Positions 36,789 through 46,544 of a stretch of 64,000 nucleotides of DNA are shown piece by piece. Origin of the DNA: Wenjunlia tyrosinilytica (GTDB lineage: Bacteria > Actinomycetota > Actinomycetes > Streptomycetales > Streptomycetaceae); contig NZ_BMMS01000026.1 of assembly GCF_014646055.1 (NCBI RefSeq), positions 62,001-126,000 of the forward strand, in the 5' to 3' direction. The notes beneath the pieces were generated by a model that had not been told where the DNA came from, did not search any database, and saw only the letters and a program-made list of their open reading frames with translations. Every line of letters starts with the position of its first letter. Position 1 is the stretch's first letter. The position numbers and the translations under genes are program-made.

Positions 36789-37796
36789 TCACACCAGGCG
36801 CTTGCGGCCCCATACGAAGATGAACGCCGTCACACCCGCGGTCAGCGCCAGCAGGATCCCCGCTCCCAGCCACTGCATGGAGGACATCTGCGAGAGCGGG
36901 AGGTAGTCCACGGACCAGCCGACGACGTCCTTGCTGTGCAGGCAGGCCTGGCGCGCCTTGTCGGTCTGCTCGTCGGCGCAGGTGCTCCAGCTTAGCAGTT
37001 TCCCGGAGCCGGTGATGAACCACTGGTCCACCTGGTAGGCCGCGTCGGGCAGCTTCGGGAAGCTGCTGTCGGCCACACCGTGGTGGGTGGTGACCGTGAT
37101 GGTGTTGCCCAGATCCATCCGGAAGTAGCCCCAGACCACCTGCACCAAGGTGGCGAAGCCGAAGGTGACCACCATCGCCACCAGCGTGCGGCGCAGGAGC
37201 ATGCCGATCGCCACGCCCCCGATCACGGTGAACAGGGTGAGCGCCACCGGCACGGGGCCGGTGACGTCGAAGGCACTCCCGGAGGTCCAGTCGATGACGG
37301 AGTTCTCCTTCTTGACCGGCTCCCACCACCAGGCGAACAGAAGGGACAGGGCCACCGTCGACACGGTGACCACCAGCGCGGTGATGCCGAGCTTTGTCGT
37401 GAGCCACCGCACGCGGCTCACGGACTGCGAGGTGACCAGCTTGGCGGTGCCGTTCTCCAGGTCGCTCGCCAGCAGCGGCGCGCCGAGGAAGACACCGAGC
37501 AGGACGGGGATCAGGCCCAGACCGTACGAGGCGCTGGTGAGCCGGCTGCTGTACTTGTGGAAGTCCTGGCTCCAGTTCTCGTCCTTCGGGTGGGGCCAGC
37601 CGATGCCGTTGAGGTAGTCCGTCATCTGCGCGCGCTGGTACACGATCCACACCGTGCACAAGGCCGTGGCCGCCAGGATCGTCCAGAAGCCGGCCCGGTG
37701 CTGGCGCCAGACCAGCCAGTTCAGACCGCTCAGCCGGAGACCGCGGGTGGTCCCGGTGGCGGTGGTGGCAGCGGGGCTGCTGGTCAGGGTGCTCAT
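36789..37796 (-). CDS. ABC transporter permease (ABC-2 type)
   Basis: A 335-residue membrane protein with about six helices and a large external loop between helices 5 and 6 (about 240-300) holding two cysteines. It starts MSTLTSSP and overlaps the ATPase stop by four bases (ATGA at 37793-37796). It belongs to the YtrA-type GntR-ABC operon. Such exporters often act in antibiotic or cell envelope stress. The substrate is unknown. Two direct copies of CGGCTCACCCCGCGAA lie just after the gene. Confidence 0.85.
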   Translation of the reverse strand: MSTLTSSPAATTATGTTRGLRLSGLNWLVWRQHRAGFWTILAATALCTVWIVYQRAQMTDYLNGIGWPHPKDENWSQDFHKYSSRLTSASYGLGLIPVLLGVFLGAPLLASDLENGTAKLVTSQSVSRVRWLTTKLGITALVVTVSTVALSLLFAWWWEPVKKENSVIDWTSGSAFDVTGPVPVALTLFTVIGGVAIGMLLRRTLVAMVVTFGFATLVQVVWGYFRMDLGNTITVTTHHGVADSSFPKLPDAAYQVDQWFITGSGKLLSWSTCADEQTDKARQACLHSKDVVGWSVDYLPLSQMSSMQWLGAGILLALTAGVTAFIFVWGRKRLV

Positions 37797-38743
37797 GCGG
37801 CCACCGCCTTTCCGGCCCGGTCTGTCACCTGGGCGCTGGGGCTGATCAGGGGAGGTGCGTCCGGCACGCGCAGATACGCCAGCAGGAGCTCCTCGAGGTT
37901 CGGGGTGTCCGTCTGCCACGCGCCGTCTATCGGTCCGTCGGGGCGGACGAGGGCGTTGACCTGGCGTCCGCTGACGCGGGATTCGACAACGGTGTGCCGG
38001 GTGATGTCCCGGGGGAGTCCCTCGCCGGCCTTCGCGCCGGTGAGGAGGGTGTGGGCGGCGAGGAGTTCGTCCACCTCACCCGCGAGGCGCAGTCCGCCCG
38101 CGGCGATGACGACGAGGTAGTCGCAGACGTTCTCCAGCTCGGTGAGCATGTGCGAGGACATCAGCACGGTCGTGCCGTGCTCGGCGGCCTCGGCCATGAG
38201 GGTGCCCATCAGCTCATGGCGCACCAGCGGGTCGAGGTCGGACATCGGCTCGTCGAGCAGGAGCAGGTCGGGGCGCTTGCCGAAGGCCAGGGCGAACGCC
38301 ACTCGTGTGCGCTGCCCGCCCGAGAGGGTGCCGATCTTCGCCCCGAGCGGCACATTGCCCGCGCGGACGATGTCCTCGGCCGCCTTCTGGTCCCACCCCG
38401 GGTTCAGCTCGCGTCCCATGCGCAGGGTCTCCTCCACCGTGAAGCGGCGGAAGAGCGGCTTCTCCTGGGCGAGGAACGCGCCGCGGCGGTTGGCCTCAGC
38501 GGATTCCGGGGCCGCGCCGAAGACCCGCAGGGTGCCCTCGGTGGGCTCCAGGAGATTCGCCGCTATGCCCAGCAGCGTCGTCTTTCCCGCCCCGTTGGGG
38601 CCGACGAGCCCGCATATCCGGCCGGTCGGCAGCCGGAACGAGCAGTCCTTGAGGGCCCAGCCCCGCCGGTACCTCTTGCCCAGGCCGTGTGCCTCGATGG
38701 CGGATTCGACCGCCGGGCCGCCGAGGCCCATCCCGTTACTCAC
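37793..38743 (-). CDS. ABC transporter ATP-binding protein
   Basis: A 316-residue ATPase. Walker A is GPNGAGKTT, the signature is LSGGQRTR, Walker B is LLLLDEPMSDLDP, and the H-loop is MSSHMLTE. About 80 residues follow the ABC domain. The GTG start at 38743 overlaps the end of the GntR gene by eight bases, so the three genes are translationally coupled. It powers the permease at 36789-37796. Confidence 0.9.
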   Translation of the reverse strand: MSNGMGLGGPAVESAIEAHGLGKRYRRGWALKDCSFRLPTGRICGLVGPNGAGKTTLLGIAANLLEPTEGTLRVFGAAPESAEANRRGAFLAQEKPLFRRFTVEETLRMGRELNPGWDQKAAEDIVRAGNVPLGAKIGTLSGGQRTRVAFALAFGKRPDLLLLDEPMSDLDPLVRHELMGTLMAEAAEHGTTVLMSSHMLTELENVCDYLVVIAAGGLRLAGEVDELLAAHTLLTGAKAGEGLPRDITRHTVVESRVSGRQVNALVRPDGPIDGAWQTDTPNLEELLLAYLRVPDAPPLISPSAQVTDRAGKAVAA

Positions 38744-39179
38744 CTGTGCTCCTTGCTCCCGGGGTTCCCAGGGCTTCTGCGTTCGCGGCGGCCACCGTGC
38801 TCCCGGCGTACCGCTCCTCCAGCACCGACGCGACCAGCGCGGTCACGTCCTCCCGCTCCAGACCGGCTTCACGAGCCCGGTCCATCCATCCGGCCAGCTC
38901 CGTGCGCAGCGGGGAGTCCGCTCCCGCCTGCGGGCGGGCCAGCGACCGGCGGACGAAGGTCCCGAGTCCCGGCCGCGGCTCGACAAGCCCCTCACGTTCC
39001 AGCTCGCGGTAGGCCTTCAGCGTCGTGTTCGGGTTGACCGCGCAGGTCTGCGAGACCTCCTTGGCGGTCGGCAGCCGATCGCCCGGCAGCAGGACGCCCA
39101 GCCGCAGGGCCTGCTTGGTCTGCTGGACGATCTGCTGGTAGGCGGCGACTCCGCTCCGTCTGTCGATGCGGAACTCCAA
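38736..39179 (-). CDS. GntR-family regulator, YtrA subfamily
   Basis: A 147-residue short GntR protein: the winged helix is EFRIDRRSGVAAYQQIVQQTKQALRLGVLLPGDRLPTAKEVSQTCAVNPNTTLKAYRELEREGLVEPR, followed by a short helical dimer tail. YtrA regulators repress the ABC operon that they head. It starts with TTG (39179). The TAGT repeat upstream (39197-39212) is the probable operator. Confidence 0.9.
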   Translation of the reverse strand: MEFRIDRRSGVAAYQQIVQQTKQALRLGVLLPGDRLPTAKEVSQTCAVNPNTTLKAYRELEREGLVEPRPGLGTFVRRSLARPQAGADSPLRTELAGWMDRAREAGLEREDVTALVASVLEERYAGSTVAAANAEALGTPGARSTGE

Positions 39180-39196
39180 CCCCTGTCACCACCCTT

Positions 39197-39212
39197 TAGC
39201 TAGTTAGTTAGT
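39197..39212. promoter_or_regulatory. TAGT tetranucleotide repeat, likely YtrA operator
   Basis: TAGCTAGTTAGTTAGT lies 18 bases upstream of the TTG start of the YtrA-type GntR gene. Related AT-rich repeats mark promoters and operators of such operons. It is strikingly AT-rich for this genome. Confidence 0.55.
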
Positions 39213-39329
39213 GGAATGATGGTGAAGGTCGGAGCGCGCTCATGTCAAACACGGATGTCAGGCGCCTTGCGGCGGCCACCGTGACCAGATCGACCGACAG
39301 GCGGACGGCCGCGCTCACTCTCCGCGTGC

Positions 39330-40169
39330 CTACTCCCCGGGGTCGGGGCTCCCGCGACGAGGGCTCCAGCGACGAGGGCTCCAGCGACGAGGGCTCCGGG
39401 CACGGGAGCGGAGCAGGTAGGTGTCCATGATCCAGCCCTTGCGCTCGCGGGCCTCGGCGCGAGCCTCCAGGATCCGTTCGGCGACCTCCCGCACCGGCCC
39501 GGCGATCAGGATCTCGTCCGGTGTTCCCAGGTAGGCGCCCCAGAAGATGTCGAGGTCGTTGTCCTTCTCGTCCTTCTCCCGCGCCGCCCGCATGAAGGCG
39601 CCCTGTGCGTCGAGCATGACCACGACATCCTCGGCCCCCTCGGGGAGCCTCTCGGCGAGACGGCGGCCGGTCGTGATCCGCAGTGGGCGGCCGACGCGGG
39701 TCAGCCCCGTGCGGTGCCTGGCGGCCAGCGCGCTGACGCTGCTGATGCCGGGCACCACCTCGTACTCGAAGCGCACCGTCCCCCGGCCGAGGATCTCCTC
39801 GAGAACGGGCAAGGTGCTGTCGTAGAGCCCCGGGTCACCCCAGACCAGGAAGGCGCCCGTCTCGCTGTCGCCGAGTTCGTCGCGGACGAGCGCCTCGACG
39901 ACGTCCGCCCGCCGCCCGCGCCAGTCGTCCACCGCCTCGGTGTACGCGGGCGCGGTGCGGTCGCGGTCCGGGTCCCTCGCCTCGATGACGCGGTACGGGC
40001 CGCGGGCGTGCTCTTCGAGGATCCGCCGCCGGAGCCGGACGAGGTCCCTCTTCTCCTCGCCCTTGTCCAGGAGGAAGAAGGCGTCGGCCCGGTTGAGGGC
40101 CTTGACCGCCTGAAGGGTGAGGTGGTCGGGGTCGCCTGCCCCGATGCCGATGACAAGCAGCCTCTTCAT
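39330..40169 (-). CDS. cobF: Precorrin-6A synthase (deacetylating)
   Basis: A 279-residue SAM-dependent tetrapyrrole methylase. It begins MKRLLVIGIGAGDPDHLTLQA and carries LVWGDPGLYDST, VVPGISSVSALAARH and IFWGAYLG, all characteristic of CobF. It methylates precorrin-5 at C1 with loss of the acetyl group in aerobic cobalamin synthesis. No other cob gene is near. The B12-dependent mutase operon lies just beyond on the plus strand. The C-terminal 20 residues are an Arg/Ser/Pro tail encoded by a triplicated 15-base unit. Confidence 0.92.
   Translation of the reverse strand: MKRLLVIGIGAGDPDHLTLQAVKALNRADAFFLLDKGEEKRDLVRLRRRILEEHARGPYRVIEARDPDRDRTAPAYTEAVDDWRGRRADVVEALVRDELGDSETGAFLVWGDPGLYDSTLPVLEEILGRGTVRFEYEVVPGISSVSALAARHRTGLTRVGRPLRITTGRRLAERLPEGAEDVVVMLDAQGAFMRAAREKDEKDNDLDIFWGAYLGTPDEILIAGPVREVAERILEARAEARERKGWIMDTYLLRSRARSPRRWSPRRWSPRRGSPDPGE
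39354..39398. repeat. Three 15-base repeats in the cobF 3' end
   Basis: GCGACGAGGGCTCCA occurs twice and once with a last-base change. It encodes the RRWSP/RRGSP repeats at the C-terminus of CobF. Because the unit is a multiple of three, copy number changes keep the frame. Confidence 0.85.
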
Positions 40170-40408
40170 GCTCCCGAGTCTGCCCTGCCGCGGACGTGCG
40201 CTCCTCGGCCGTGGTGCCGGCCCCTTCGTCCGCGTTTCGCCGAAAAGTGCGGCGCCGACCGTGATCAAGGGCTGATGCCCGTCGCCGGGCGGGCCGCCGC
40301 CGAACGGCACGGCACCCGCCGTTCGGTTGAACAACCATTCCTGAAGAGGCAAAGGTCACAGCCGTGCGCCCTGCTGCCGACCACACCGGTCCCCCTAGCC
40401 TTTGCTCC
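40170..40408. promoter_or_regulatory. Divergent cobF / mutA promoter region
   Basis: These 239 bases carry both promoters. TAGCCT at 40396-40401 lies seven bases before the mutA ATG and could be the -10 of a leaderless mRNA. No cobalamin riboswitch could be recognised. Confidence 0.45.
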
Positions 40409-42298
40409 ATGACGGTCCTGCCTGATGACGGGCTCTCCCTGGCCGACGACTTCCCCGACGCGACCCGCGAGCAGTGGCAGCGTCTGGTCGAAGGCGTACT
40501 CCGCAAGGCGGGTACCGCCGACGCCGAGGGCGACGCCGCCGAGGAGTGGCTCTCCACCGAGCTCGAGGACGGGCTCACCGCCCGTCCGCTGTACACAGCG
40601 CGCGACGGCGCCGAGGCCCCGGGCTTCCCCGGCTTCGCGCCGTATCTGCGCGGCGGCCGGCCCGAGGGCGGAGCGGTCCGCGGGTGGGACGTGCGCCAGC
40701 GCCATGCCGAGCCCGATCCCCGACGGCTGAACGAGGCCGTGCTCGCGGACCTGGAGAACGGCGTCACGTCGCTGTGGCTCCCTGCCGGCGGCGCCGGGCT
40801 GCCCGTCTCCGGACTCGCCCAGGCCCTGAACGGGGTCTACCTCGACCTGGCTCCGGTCGTGCTCGACGCCGGAGCCGACACCGCGGCCGCCGCACACGAG
40901 CTGCTGCGGCTCCTCGACGAGCGCGAGGTGCCCCCGCGCGCGGCCCTCGGCAACCTCGGCGCCGACCCCCTGGGTCTGCTCGCCCGGACCGGCGAGGACG
41001 CCGCCACCGAGGAGCTGACGGCGGCCGCGGCCGAGCTGGCCGCGCTGTGCGAGCGCACCCGCCCCGGACTGCGGGCGCTCACGGTGGACGCCCTGCCCTA
41101 CCACGAGGCCGGAGGCTCGACCGCCCAGGAACTCGGCTGCTCGCTGGCCACCGGGGTCGCCCATCTACGCGCTCTGACCGCGGCCGGACTGTCCGTCGAC
41201 GCGGCCTGCGCCCAACTGGAGTTCCGCTACGCGGCCACCGCCGACCAGTTCCTGACCATCGCCAAACTGCGCGCCGCCCGGCGGCTGTGGGCCCGTGTCA
41301 CCGAGGTGTGCGGGGCCTCCTCCCCGGCGGCGGCGCAGCGCCAGCACGCCGTCACCTCCCCGGTGATGATGACCCGCCGCGACCCGTGGGTGAACATGCT
41401 GCGCACCACCGTGGCCTGCCTGGGCGCAGGAGTGGGCGGCGCCGACTCCGTCACCGTGCTGCCCTTCGACAGCGCGCTCGGGATGCCCGACGCCTTCGCC
41501 CGGCGGATCGCGCGCAACACCTCCTCCATCCTGCTGGAGGAGTCCCACCTGGCGCGGGTCATCGATCCCGCCGGCGGCTCCTGGTACGTGGAGCGGCTGA
41601 CGGCCGAGCTGGCGGAGGCGGCCTGGACCTGGTTCCAGGAGATCGAGCGGGCCGGGGGACAGCGGTCGGCGCTGCGCTCGGGTCTGGTGGCCGAGCGGCT
41701 GTCGGCCACCTGGGAGCGCCGCCGCGCCGAGCTGGCGCGCCGCCGCGAGCCCATCACCGGAGTCAGCGAGTTCCCTGATCTGGCCGAGCGGCCGGTGGAG
41801 CGGGACACCGCTCCCGTGGAGCCGGTCGGCGGGCTGCCGAGGGTCCGGCGCGACGAGGCGTTCGAAGCGCTGCGGGCCCGTTCCGACGCCCATCTGGCGG
41901 CCACGGGGGCGCGCCCCCGGGTGTTCCTGGCCGCGCTCGGTCCCGCCTCGGCGCACACGGCCCGGGTGACCTTCGCGGCCAACCTGTTCCAGGCGGGCGG
42001 CGTGGAGCCCGTGCACGACCCGGTGACGGTGGACGCGGAGTCGGCCGCCGAGGCGTTCGCCCGCAGCGGCGCCGGCGCGGCGTGCCTGTGCTCGAGCGAC
42101 AAGGTCTACTCCGAGCAGGCCCAGGCGGTCGCCAAGGCCCTCGGATCGGCGGGCGCGCGGCGGGTGTTCCTCGCCGGACGTCCGCAGGAGCAGCAGCGGG
42201 AAGCGTATTCAGGGGCCGGGGTGGACGGGTTCGTCTTCGCGGGCTGCGACGCGGTCGCGGTCCTGTCCTCGCTCCTCGACGACATGGGAGTGGCGTGA
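40409..42298 (+). CDS. mutA: Methylmalonyl-CoA mutase small (beta) subunit
   Basis: A 629-residue subunit that resembles MutB but has lost the catalytic and B12-ligand residues: the C-terminal domain reads [26 protein letters not shown], without DxHxxG. It shows [32 protein letters not shown] and [27 protein letters not shown]. It pairs with MutB to interconvert methylmalonyl-CoA and succinyl-CoA. The ATG ([16 protein letters not shown]) matches the usual streptomycete start; GTG 40364 is an alternative. Its stop overlaps the mutB start (TGATG). Confidence 0.93.
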   Translation: MTVLPDDGLSLADDFPDATREQWQRLVEGVLRKAGTADAEGDAAEEWLSTELEDGLTARPLYTARDGAEAPGFPGFAPYLRGGRPEGGAVRGWDVRQRHAEPDPRRLNEAVLADLENGVTSLWLPAGGAGLPVSGLAQALNGVYLDLAPVVLDAGADTAAAAHELLRLLDEREVPPRAALGNLGADPLGLLARTGEDAATEELTAAAAELAALCERTRPGLRALTVDALPYHEAGGSTAQELGCSLATGVAHLRALTAAGLSVDAACAQLEFRYAATADQFLTIAKLRAARRLWARVTEVCGASSPAAAQRQHAVTSPVMMTRRDPWVNMLRTTVACLGAGVGGADSVTVLPFDSALGMPDAFARRIARNTSSILLEESHLARVIDPAGGSWYVERLTAELAEAAWTWFQEIERAGGQRSALRSGLVAERLSATWERRRAELARRREPITGVSEFPDLAERPVERDTAPVEPVGGLPRVRRDEAFEALRARSDAHLAATGARPRVFLAALGPASAHTARVTFAANLFQAGGVEPVHDPVTVDAESAAEAFARSGAGAACLCSSDKVYSEQAQAVAKALGSAGARRVFLAGRPQEQQREAYSGAGVDGFVFAGCDAVAVLSSLLDDMGVA

Positions 42299-44529
42299 TG
42301 CGGGGCAGCGACGAGCAGAAGGGGCTGATCCCGAGCTTCGCCGGTGTGGGCCTGGGGCCGGCGGACGGGGAGGGGGCCACCGCCGACGAGTGGCGCTCCT
42401 CACTGAAGCAGGCCACCGGCAAGGACGAGGCCGACCTGCTCTGGGAGACGCCGGAGGGCATCGGCGTCAAGCCGCTCTACACGGCCGAGGACCTGGACGG
42501 CCTGGACTTCCTCTCGACGTACCCGGGCATCGCCCCGTATCTGCGGGGCCCCTACCCCACGATGTACGTCAACCAGCCCTGGACGATCCGGCAGTACGCG
42601 GGCTTCTCCACGGCCGAGGAGTCCAACGCCTTCTACCGCCGCAACCTCGCCGCGGGCCAGAAGGGCCTGTCGGTCGCCTTCGACCTGCCGACCCACCGCG
42701 GCTACGACAGCGACCACCCGCGGGTGACCGGTGACGTCGGCATGGCGGGCGTGGCCATCGACTCCATCTACGACATGCGGCAGCTCTTCGACGGCATCCC
42801 GCTGGACCGCATGAGTGTCTCGATGACGATGAACGGCGCCGTGCTGCCCGTTCTCGCGCTCTACATCGTGGCCGCCGAGGAGCAGGGGGTGCCGCCGGAG
42901 AAGCTGGCGGGGACCATCCAGAACGACATCCTCAAGGAGTTCATGGTCCGCAACACCTACATCTATCCGCCGCAGCCGTCGATGCGGATCATCTCCGACA
43001 TCTTCGCGTACACCTCGCAGAAGATGCCGCGCTACAACTCCATCTCCATCTCCGGCTACCACATCCAGGAGGCCGGGGCCACGGCCGACCTGGAACTGGC
43101 CTACACCCTCGCCGACGGTGTGGAGTACCTGAGGGCAGGACTGGGCGCCGGGCTGGACGTCGACGCGTTCGCGCCCCGGCTGTCGTTCTTCTGGGCCATC
43201 GGCATGAACTTCTTCATGGAGATCGCCAAGCTGCGCGCCGCCCGCCTGCTGTGGGCCAAGCTGGTCAGGAGGTTCGAGCCGAAGAACGCCAAGTCGCTGT
43301 CGCTGCGCACCCATTGCCAGACGTCCGGCTGGTCGCTGACGGCGCAGGACGTGTTCAACAACGTGGCGCGCACCTGTGTCGAGGCGATGGCCGCCACCCA
43401 GGGCCACACCCAGTCGCTGCACACCAACGCCCTCGACGAGGCGCTGGCCCTGCCCACCGACTTCTCGGCCCGTATCGCGCGCAACACCCAGCTCCTGCTC
43501 CAGCAGGAGTCGGGGACCTGCCGGGTGATCGACCCCTGGGGCGGCAGCGCCTACGTCGAGAAGCTCACCTACGACCTCGCGCGCCGCGCCTGGCAGCACA
43601 TCGAGGAGGTCGAGGCGGCGGGCGGCATGGCCAAGGCCATCGACGCGGGTATTCCGAAGCTCCGGGTGGAGGAGGCCGCCGCCCGTACGCAGGCGCGCAT
43701 CGACTCGGGCCGCCAGCCGGTGATCGGGGTCAACAAGTACCGCGTCGGCGGGGACGAGCAGATCGACGTCCTCAAGGTCGACAACTCCTCCGTGCGCGCC
43801 CAGCAGATCGACAAGCTGCGGCGCCTGCGGGAGGAGCGGGACGAGGCGGCGTGCCAGGACGCGCTGCGGGCGCTCACCGCGGCCGCCCGCGACGGAGCCT
43901 CCAGCGGCGGCGGCATGGAGGGCAATCTGCTGGCCCTGGCCGTCGACGCGGCCCGCGCGTACGCGACCGTGGGCGAGATCTCCGACGCCCTGGAGAAGGT
44001 GTACGGACGCCACTCAGGCCAGATCCGTACTATTTCGGGGGTGTACCGAGAAGAGGCCGGACCCTCGTCCGGAGTGGAACGCACCCGGGCGCTGGTGGAG
44101 GAGTTCGAGCGCGCGGAGGGCCGCCGTCCCCGCATCCTGGTCGCCAAGATGGGGCAGGACGGGCACGACCGCGGCCAGAAGGTGATCGCCACGGCCTTCG
44201 CCGACCTCGGTTTCGACGTCGACGTCGGCCCGCTGTTCCAGACGCCGGCCGAGGTGGCCCGCCAGGCGGTGGAGGCGGACGTCCACATCATCGGGGTGTC
44301 CTCGCTCGCCGCGGGGCATCTGACGCTGGTGCCCGCGCTGCGCGAGCAGCTGGCCGAGCAGGGCCGCGAGGACATCACCGTCGTGGTCGGCGGTGTCATC
44401 CCGCCGCAGGACGTCGAGACCCTGTACCAGATGGGCGCGGCCGCGGTCTTCCCGCCCGGCACGGTCATCCCGGACGCGGCCCGCGACCTGCTGAAGACCC
44501 TCGCCGGGGCCCTCGGCCACGAGCTGTGA
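42298..44529 (+). CDS. mutB: Methylmalonyl-CoA mutase large (alpha) subunit
   Basis: A 743-residue catalytic subunit. The N-terminal TIM barrel has [56 protein letters not shown] and [12 protein letters not shown]. The C-terminal B12 domain has the DxHxxG motif [10 protein letters not shown] with the cobalt-coordinating H623. It supplies methylmalonyl-CoA or succinyl-CoA, an important source of polyketide extender units in Streptomyces. It is coupled to mutA and followed after four bases by meaB. Confidence 0.96.
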   Translation: MRGSDEQKGLIPSFAGVGLGPADGEGATADEWRSSLKQATGKDEADLLWETPEGIGVKPLYTAEDLDGLDFLSTYPGIAPYLRGPYPTMYVNQPWTIRQYAGFSTAEESNAFYRRNLAAGQKGLSVAFDLPTHRGYDSDHPRVTGDVGMAGVAIDSIYDMRQLFDGIPLDRMSVSMTMNGAVLPVLALYIVAAEEQGVPPEKLAGTIQNDILKEFMVRNTYIYPPQPSMRIISDIFAYTSQKMPRYNSISISGYHIQEAGATADLELAYTLADGVEYLRAGLGAGLDVDAFAPRLSFFWAIGMNFFMEIAKLRAARLLWAKLVRRFEPKNAKSLSLRTHCQTSGWSLTAQDVFNNVARTCVEAMAATQGHTQSLHTNALDEALALPTDFSARIARNTQLLLQQESGTCRVIDPWGGSAYVEKLTYDLARRAWQHIEEVEAAGGMAKAIDAGIPKLRVEEAAARTQARIDSGRQPVIGVNKYRVGGDEQIDVLKVDNSSVRAQQIDKLRRLREERDEAACQDALRALTAAARDGASSGGGMEGNLLALAVDAARAYATVGEISDALEKVYGRHSGQIRTISGVYREEAGPSSGVERTRALVEEFERAEGRRPRILVAKMGQDGHDRGQKVIATAFADLGFDVDVGPLFQTPAEVARQAVEADVHIIGVSSLAAGHLTLVPALREQLAEQGREDITVVVGGVIPPQDVETLYQMGAAAVFPPGTVIPDAARDLLKTLAGALGHEL

Positions 44530-44533
44530 TCGC

Positions 44534-45571
44534 ATGCCGCGGACGATCGACATCGACGCGTACGCCAAGGGGGTCCTCGACGGCTCCCGAGCCCATGTCG
44601 CCCGGGCCATCACCCTGGTGGAGTCCACCCGCCCCGACCACCGGGAGCTCGCCCAGCGGCTGCTGATCGAGCTGCTGCCGCACACCGGGGCCGCCCGGAG
44701 GGTGGGCATCAGCGGCGTCCCCGGCGTGGGCAAGTCGACGTTCATCGACTCCCTGGGCACCATGCTCACCGGGCTCGGGCACCGGGTCGCCGTCCTGGCC
44801 GTGGACCCCTCCTCCACCCGCACGGGCGGGAGCATCCTCGGTGACAAGACGAGGATGGAACGCCTGGCGGTGGACCCCGCCGCGTTCGTCCGCCCCTCTC
44901 CCAGCGCGGGCACGCTCGGGGGAGTGGCCAGGGCGACCCGCGAGACCATGGTCGTGATGGAGGCCGCGGGCCACGACGTCGTGCTCGTGGAAACCGTCGG
45001 GGTGGGGCAGTCCGAGACGGCCGTCGCGAACATGGTGGACTCGTTCCTCCTGCTCACGCTCGCCCGCACCGGGGACCAGCTCCAGGGCATCAAGAAGGGC
45101 GTGCTGGAACTGGCCGACGTGGTCGCGGTCAACAAGGCCGACGGGCCCCATGAACGCGATGCCGCCGCGGCGGCGCGGGAACTGGCCGGCGCCCTGCGGC
45201 TCATGCAGCCACCGGAGACGGTGTGGACCCCTCCGGTCCTGACGTGCAGCGCCCGGGAGAACACCGGGCTGGACACCGTCTGGGAGCGCCTGGAGCGGCA
45301 CCGCGGGATCCTGGACGCGACCGGCCGCCTCGCGGCCAAGCGCCGGGACCAGCAGGTCGACTGGACCTGGTCGATGGTCCGCGACCAGCTCCTCACCCGG
45401 TTGCGGGAGCACCCCGAGGTCCGGCGGCTCACCCCTGCCCTGGAAGAGCAGGTCAGGGACGGCACCATGACCGCCACTCTGGCCGCCGACCGTATTCTGA
45501 CCGCCTTCCGCTCCGCGGCCGAGCCCCTCGACTCGTGGACGGGGAGGGCTGAGGGGGCGGCCCGGCCGTAG
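44534..45571 (+). CDS. meaB: Methylmalonyl-CoA mutase-associated GTPase
   Basis: A 345-residue G3E GTPase. The P-loop is GVPGVGKS (residues 61-68), followed by VLAVDPSSTRTGGSILGDKTRM, ETVGVGQSE and the specificity motif NKADG. MeaB protects and reloads the mutase with adenosylcobalamin. It is the third gene of the mutA-mutB-meaB operon. Confidence 0.95.
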   Translation: MPRTIDIDAYAKGVLDGSRAHVARAITLVESTRPDHRELAQRLLIELLPHTGAARRVGISGVPGVGKSTFIDSLGTMLTGLGHRVAVLAVDPSSTRTGGSILGDKTRMERLAVDPAAFVRPSPSAGTLGGVARATRETMVVMEAAGHDVVLVETVGVGQSETAVANMVDSFLLLTLARTGDQLQGIKKGVLELADVVAVNKADGPHERDAAAAARELAGALRLMQPPETVWTPPVLTCSARENTGLDTVWERLERHRGILDATGRLAAKRRDQQVDWTWSMVRDQLLTRLREHPEVRRLTPALEEQVRDGTMTATLAADRILTAFRSAAEPLDSWTGRAEGAARP

Positions 45572-45584
45572 GGTGGGCAGCGAG

Positions 45585-46544
45585 ATGAGACGCAAGGCCG
45601 CGGTTCCCCCCTCCCCCCTGCCGCAACGGCGCGGGATCGATCCCGTGCGGCTGCGGATGCCGTCGCCCGGGTCCTGGGCGACGGTCCGTGACTACCTGGT
45701 GGAGCGGCTGCCCGCGCTGGGGGCCTCGGGCATCGACGACATGCTGCGTGAGCGGCGCGTCTTCGGGGCGGACGGGCCGCTGGAGCCCGATGCCCCGTTC
45801 GTTCCGGGTGCGTTCCTGTGGTTCGACCGCGAGCTGCCCGAGGAAGCGCCGGTGCCGTTCGCGCTGGAGATCATCCATCGCGACGATGTCCTCCTCGTGG
45901 TGGACAAGCCGCACTTCCTGCCCACCACTCCCCGCGGCCGCCATGTGACCGAGACCGCGCTGGCGCGGCTGCGCAGGGAGCTGGACCTGCCCTCGCTCAG
46001 CCCCGCGCACCGGCTGGACCGGCTGACCGCCGGAGTGGTCATGTTCGTCGTCCGGCCCGAGCACCGGGGCGCCTACCAGGGACTCTTCCAGCACCGGCTG
46101 GTGCGCAAGGAGTACGAGGCCGTCGCCCCCGTGCGGGCGGATCTCGCCCTGCCGCTCGCGGTGCGCAGCCGTATCGTCAAGGAACGCGGTGTCATCGCCG
46201 CGTACGAGGTCCCCGGGCCGCCCAACAGCGAGACACGGATCGAACTGGCCGAGAGCCGCGGTGGGCTGGGCCGCTACCGGCTGGTGCCGCTCACCGGCCG
46301 CACCCACCAACTGCGGGTCCACATGAACAGCTCGGGCATCCCCATCCTCGGCGACCCGGTCTACCCGGTGGTCACCGACCCGGCCCCCGACGACTTCGGC
46401 AGCCCCCTCCAACTCCTCGCCAGGCTTGTGGAGTTCACCGATCCGGTCACCGGGCGGGCCAGGCGGTTCACCAGCGGCCGCACCCTTGAAGCGTGGACCT
46501 CCTACGACAGCTGGGCGCGGGGGCCGGGCGGCCCGCCGTCATGA
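45585..46544 (+). CDS. RluA-family RNA pseudouridine synthase
   Basis: A 319-residue pseudouridine synthase. The catalytic aspartate lies in AHRLDRLTAGVVMFV; other family segments are VVDKPHFLPTTPRGRHV, LVRKEYEAV and LTGRTHQLRVHMNSSGIPILGDPVY. The exact tRNA or rRNA target is not known. The ATG at 45585 has GGGTGGGCAGCGAG before it; a GTG at 45573 is possible. Its TGA overlaps the stop of the convergent gene within TCATGA (46539-46544). Confidence 0.9.
   Translation: MRRKAAVPPSPLPQRRGIDPVRLRMPSPGSWATVRDYLVERLPALGASGIDDMLRERRVFGADGPLEPDAPFVPGAFLWFDRELPEEAPVPFALEIIHRDDVLLVVDKPHFLPTTPRGRHVTETALARLRRELDLPSLSPAHRLDRLTAGVVMFVVRPEHRGAYQGLFQHRLVRKEYEAVAPVRADLALPLAVRSRIVKERGVIAAYEVPGPPNSETRIELAESRGGLGRYRLVPLTGRTHQLRVHMNSSGIPILGDPVYPVVTDPAPDDFGSPLQLLARLVEFTDPVTGRARRFTSGRTLEAWTSYDSWARGPGGPPS

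Noticed and set aside
40170-40408. Cobalamin riboswitch upstream of mutA or cobF
   Set aside because: No B12-box-like conserved block could be found in the 239-base divergent gap.
40409-42298. mutA as a broken mutase gene
   Set aside because: Loss of the DxHxxG cobalamin motif is normal in the beta subunit of heterodimeric methylmalonyl-CoA mutase; the frame is intact.
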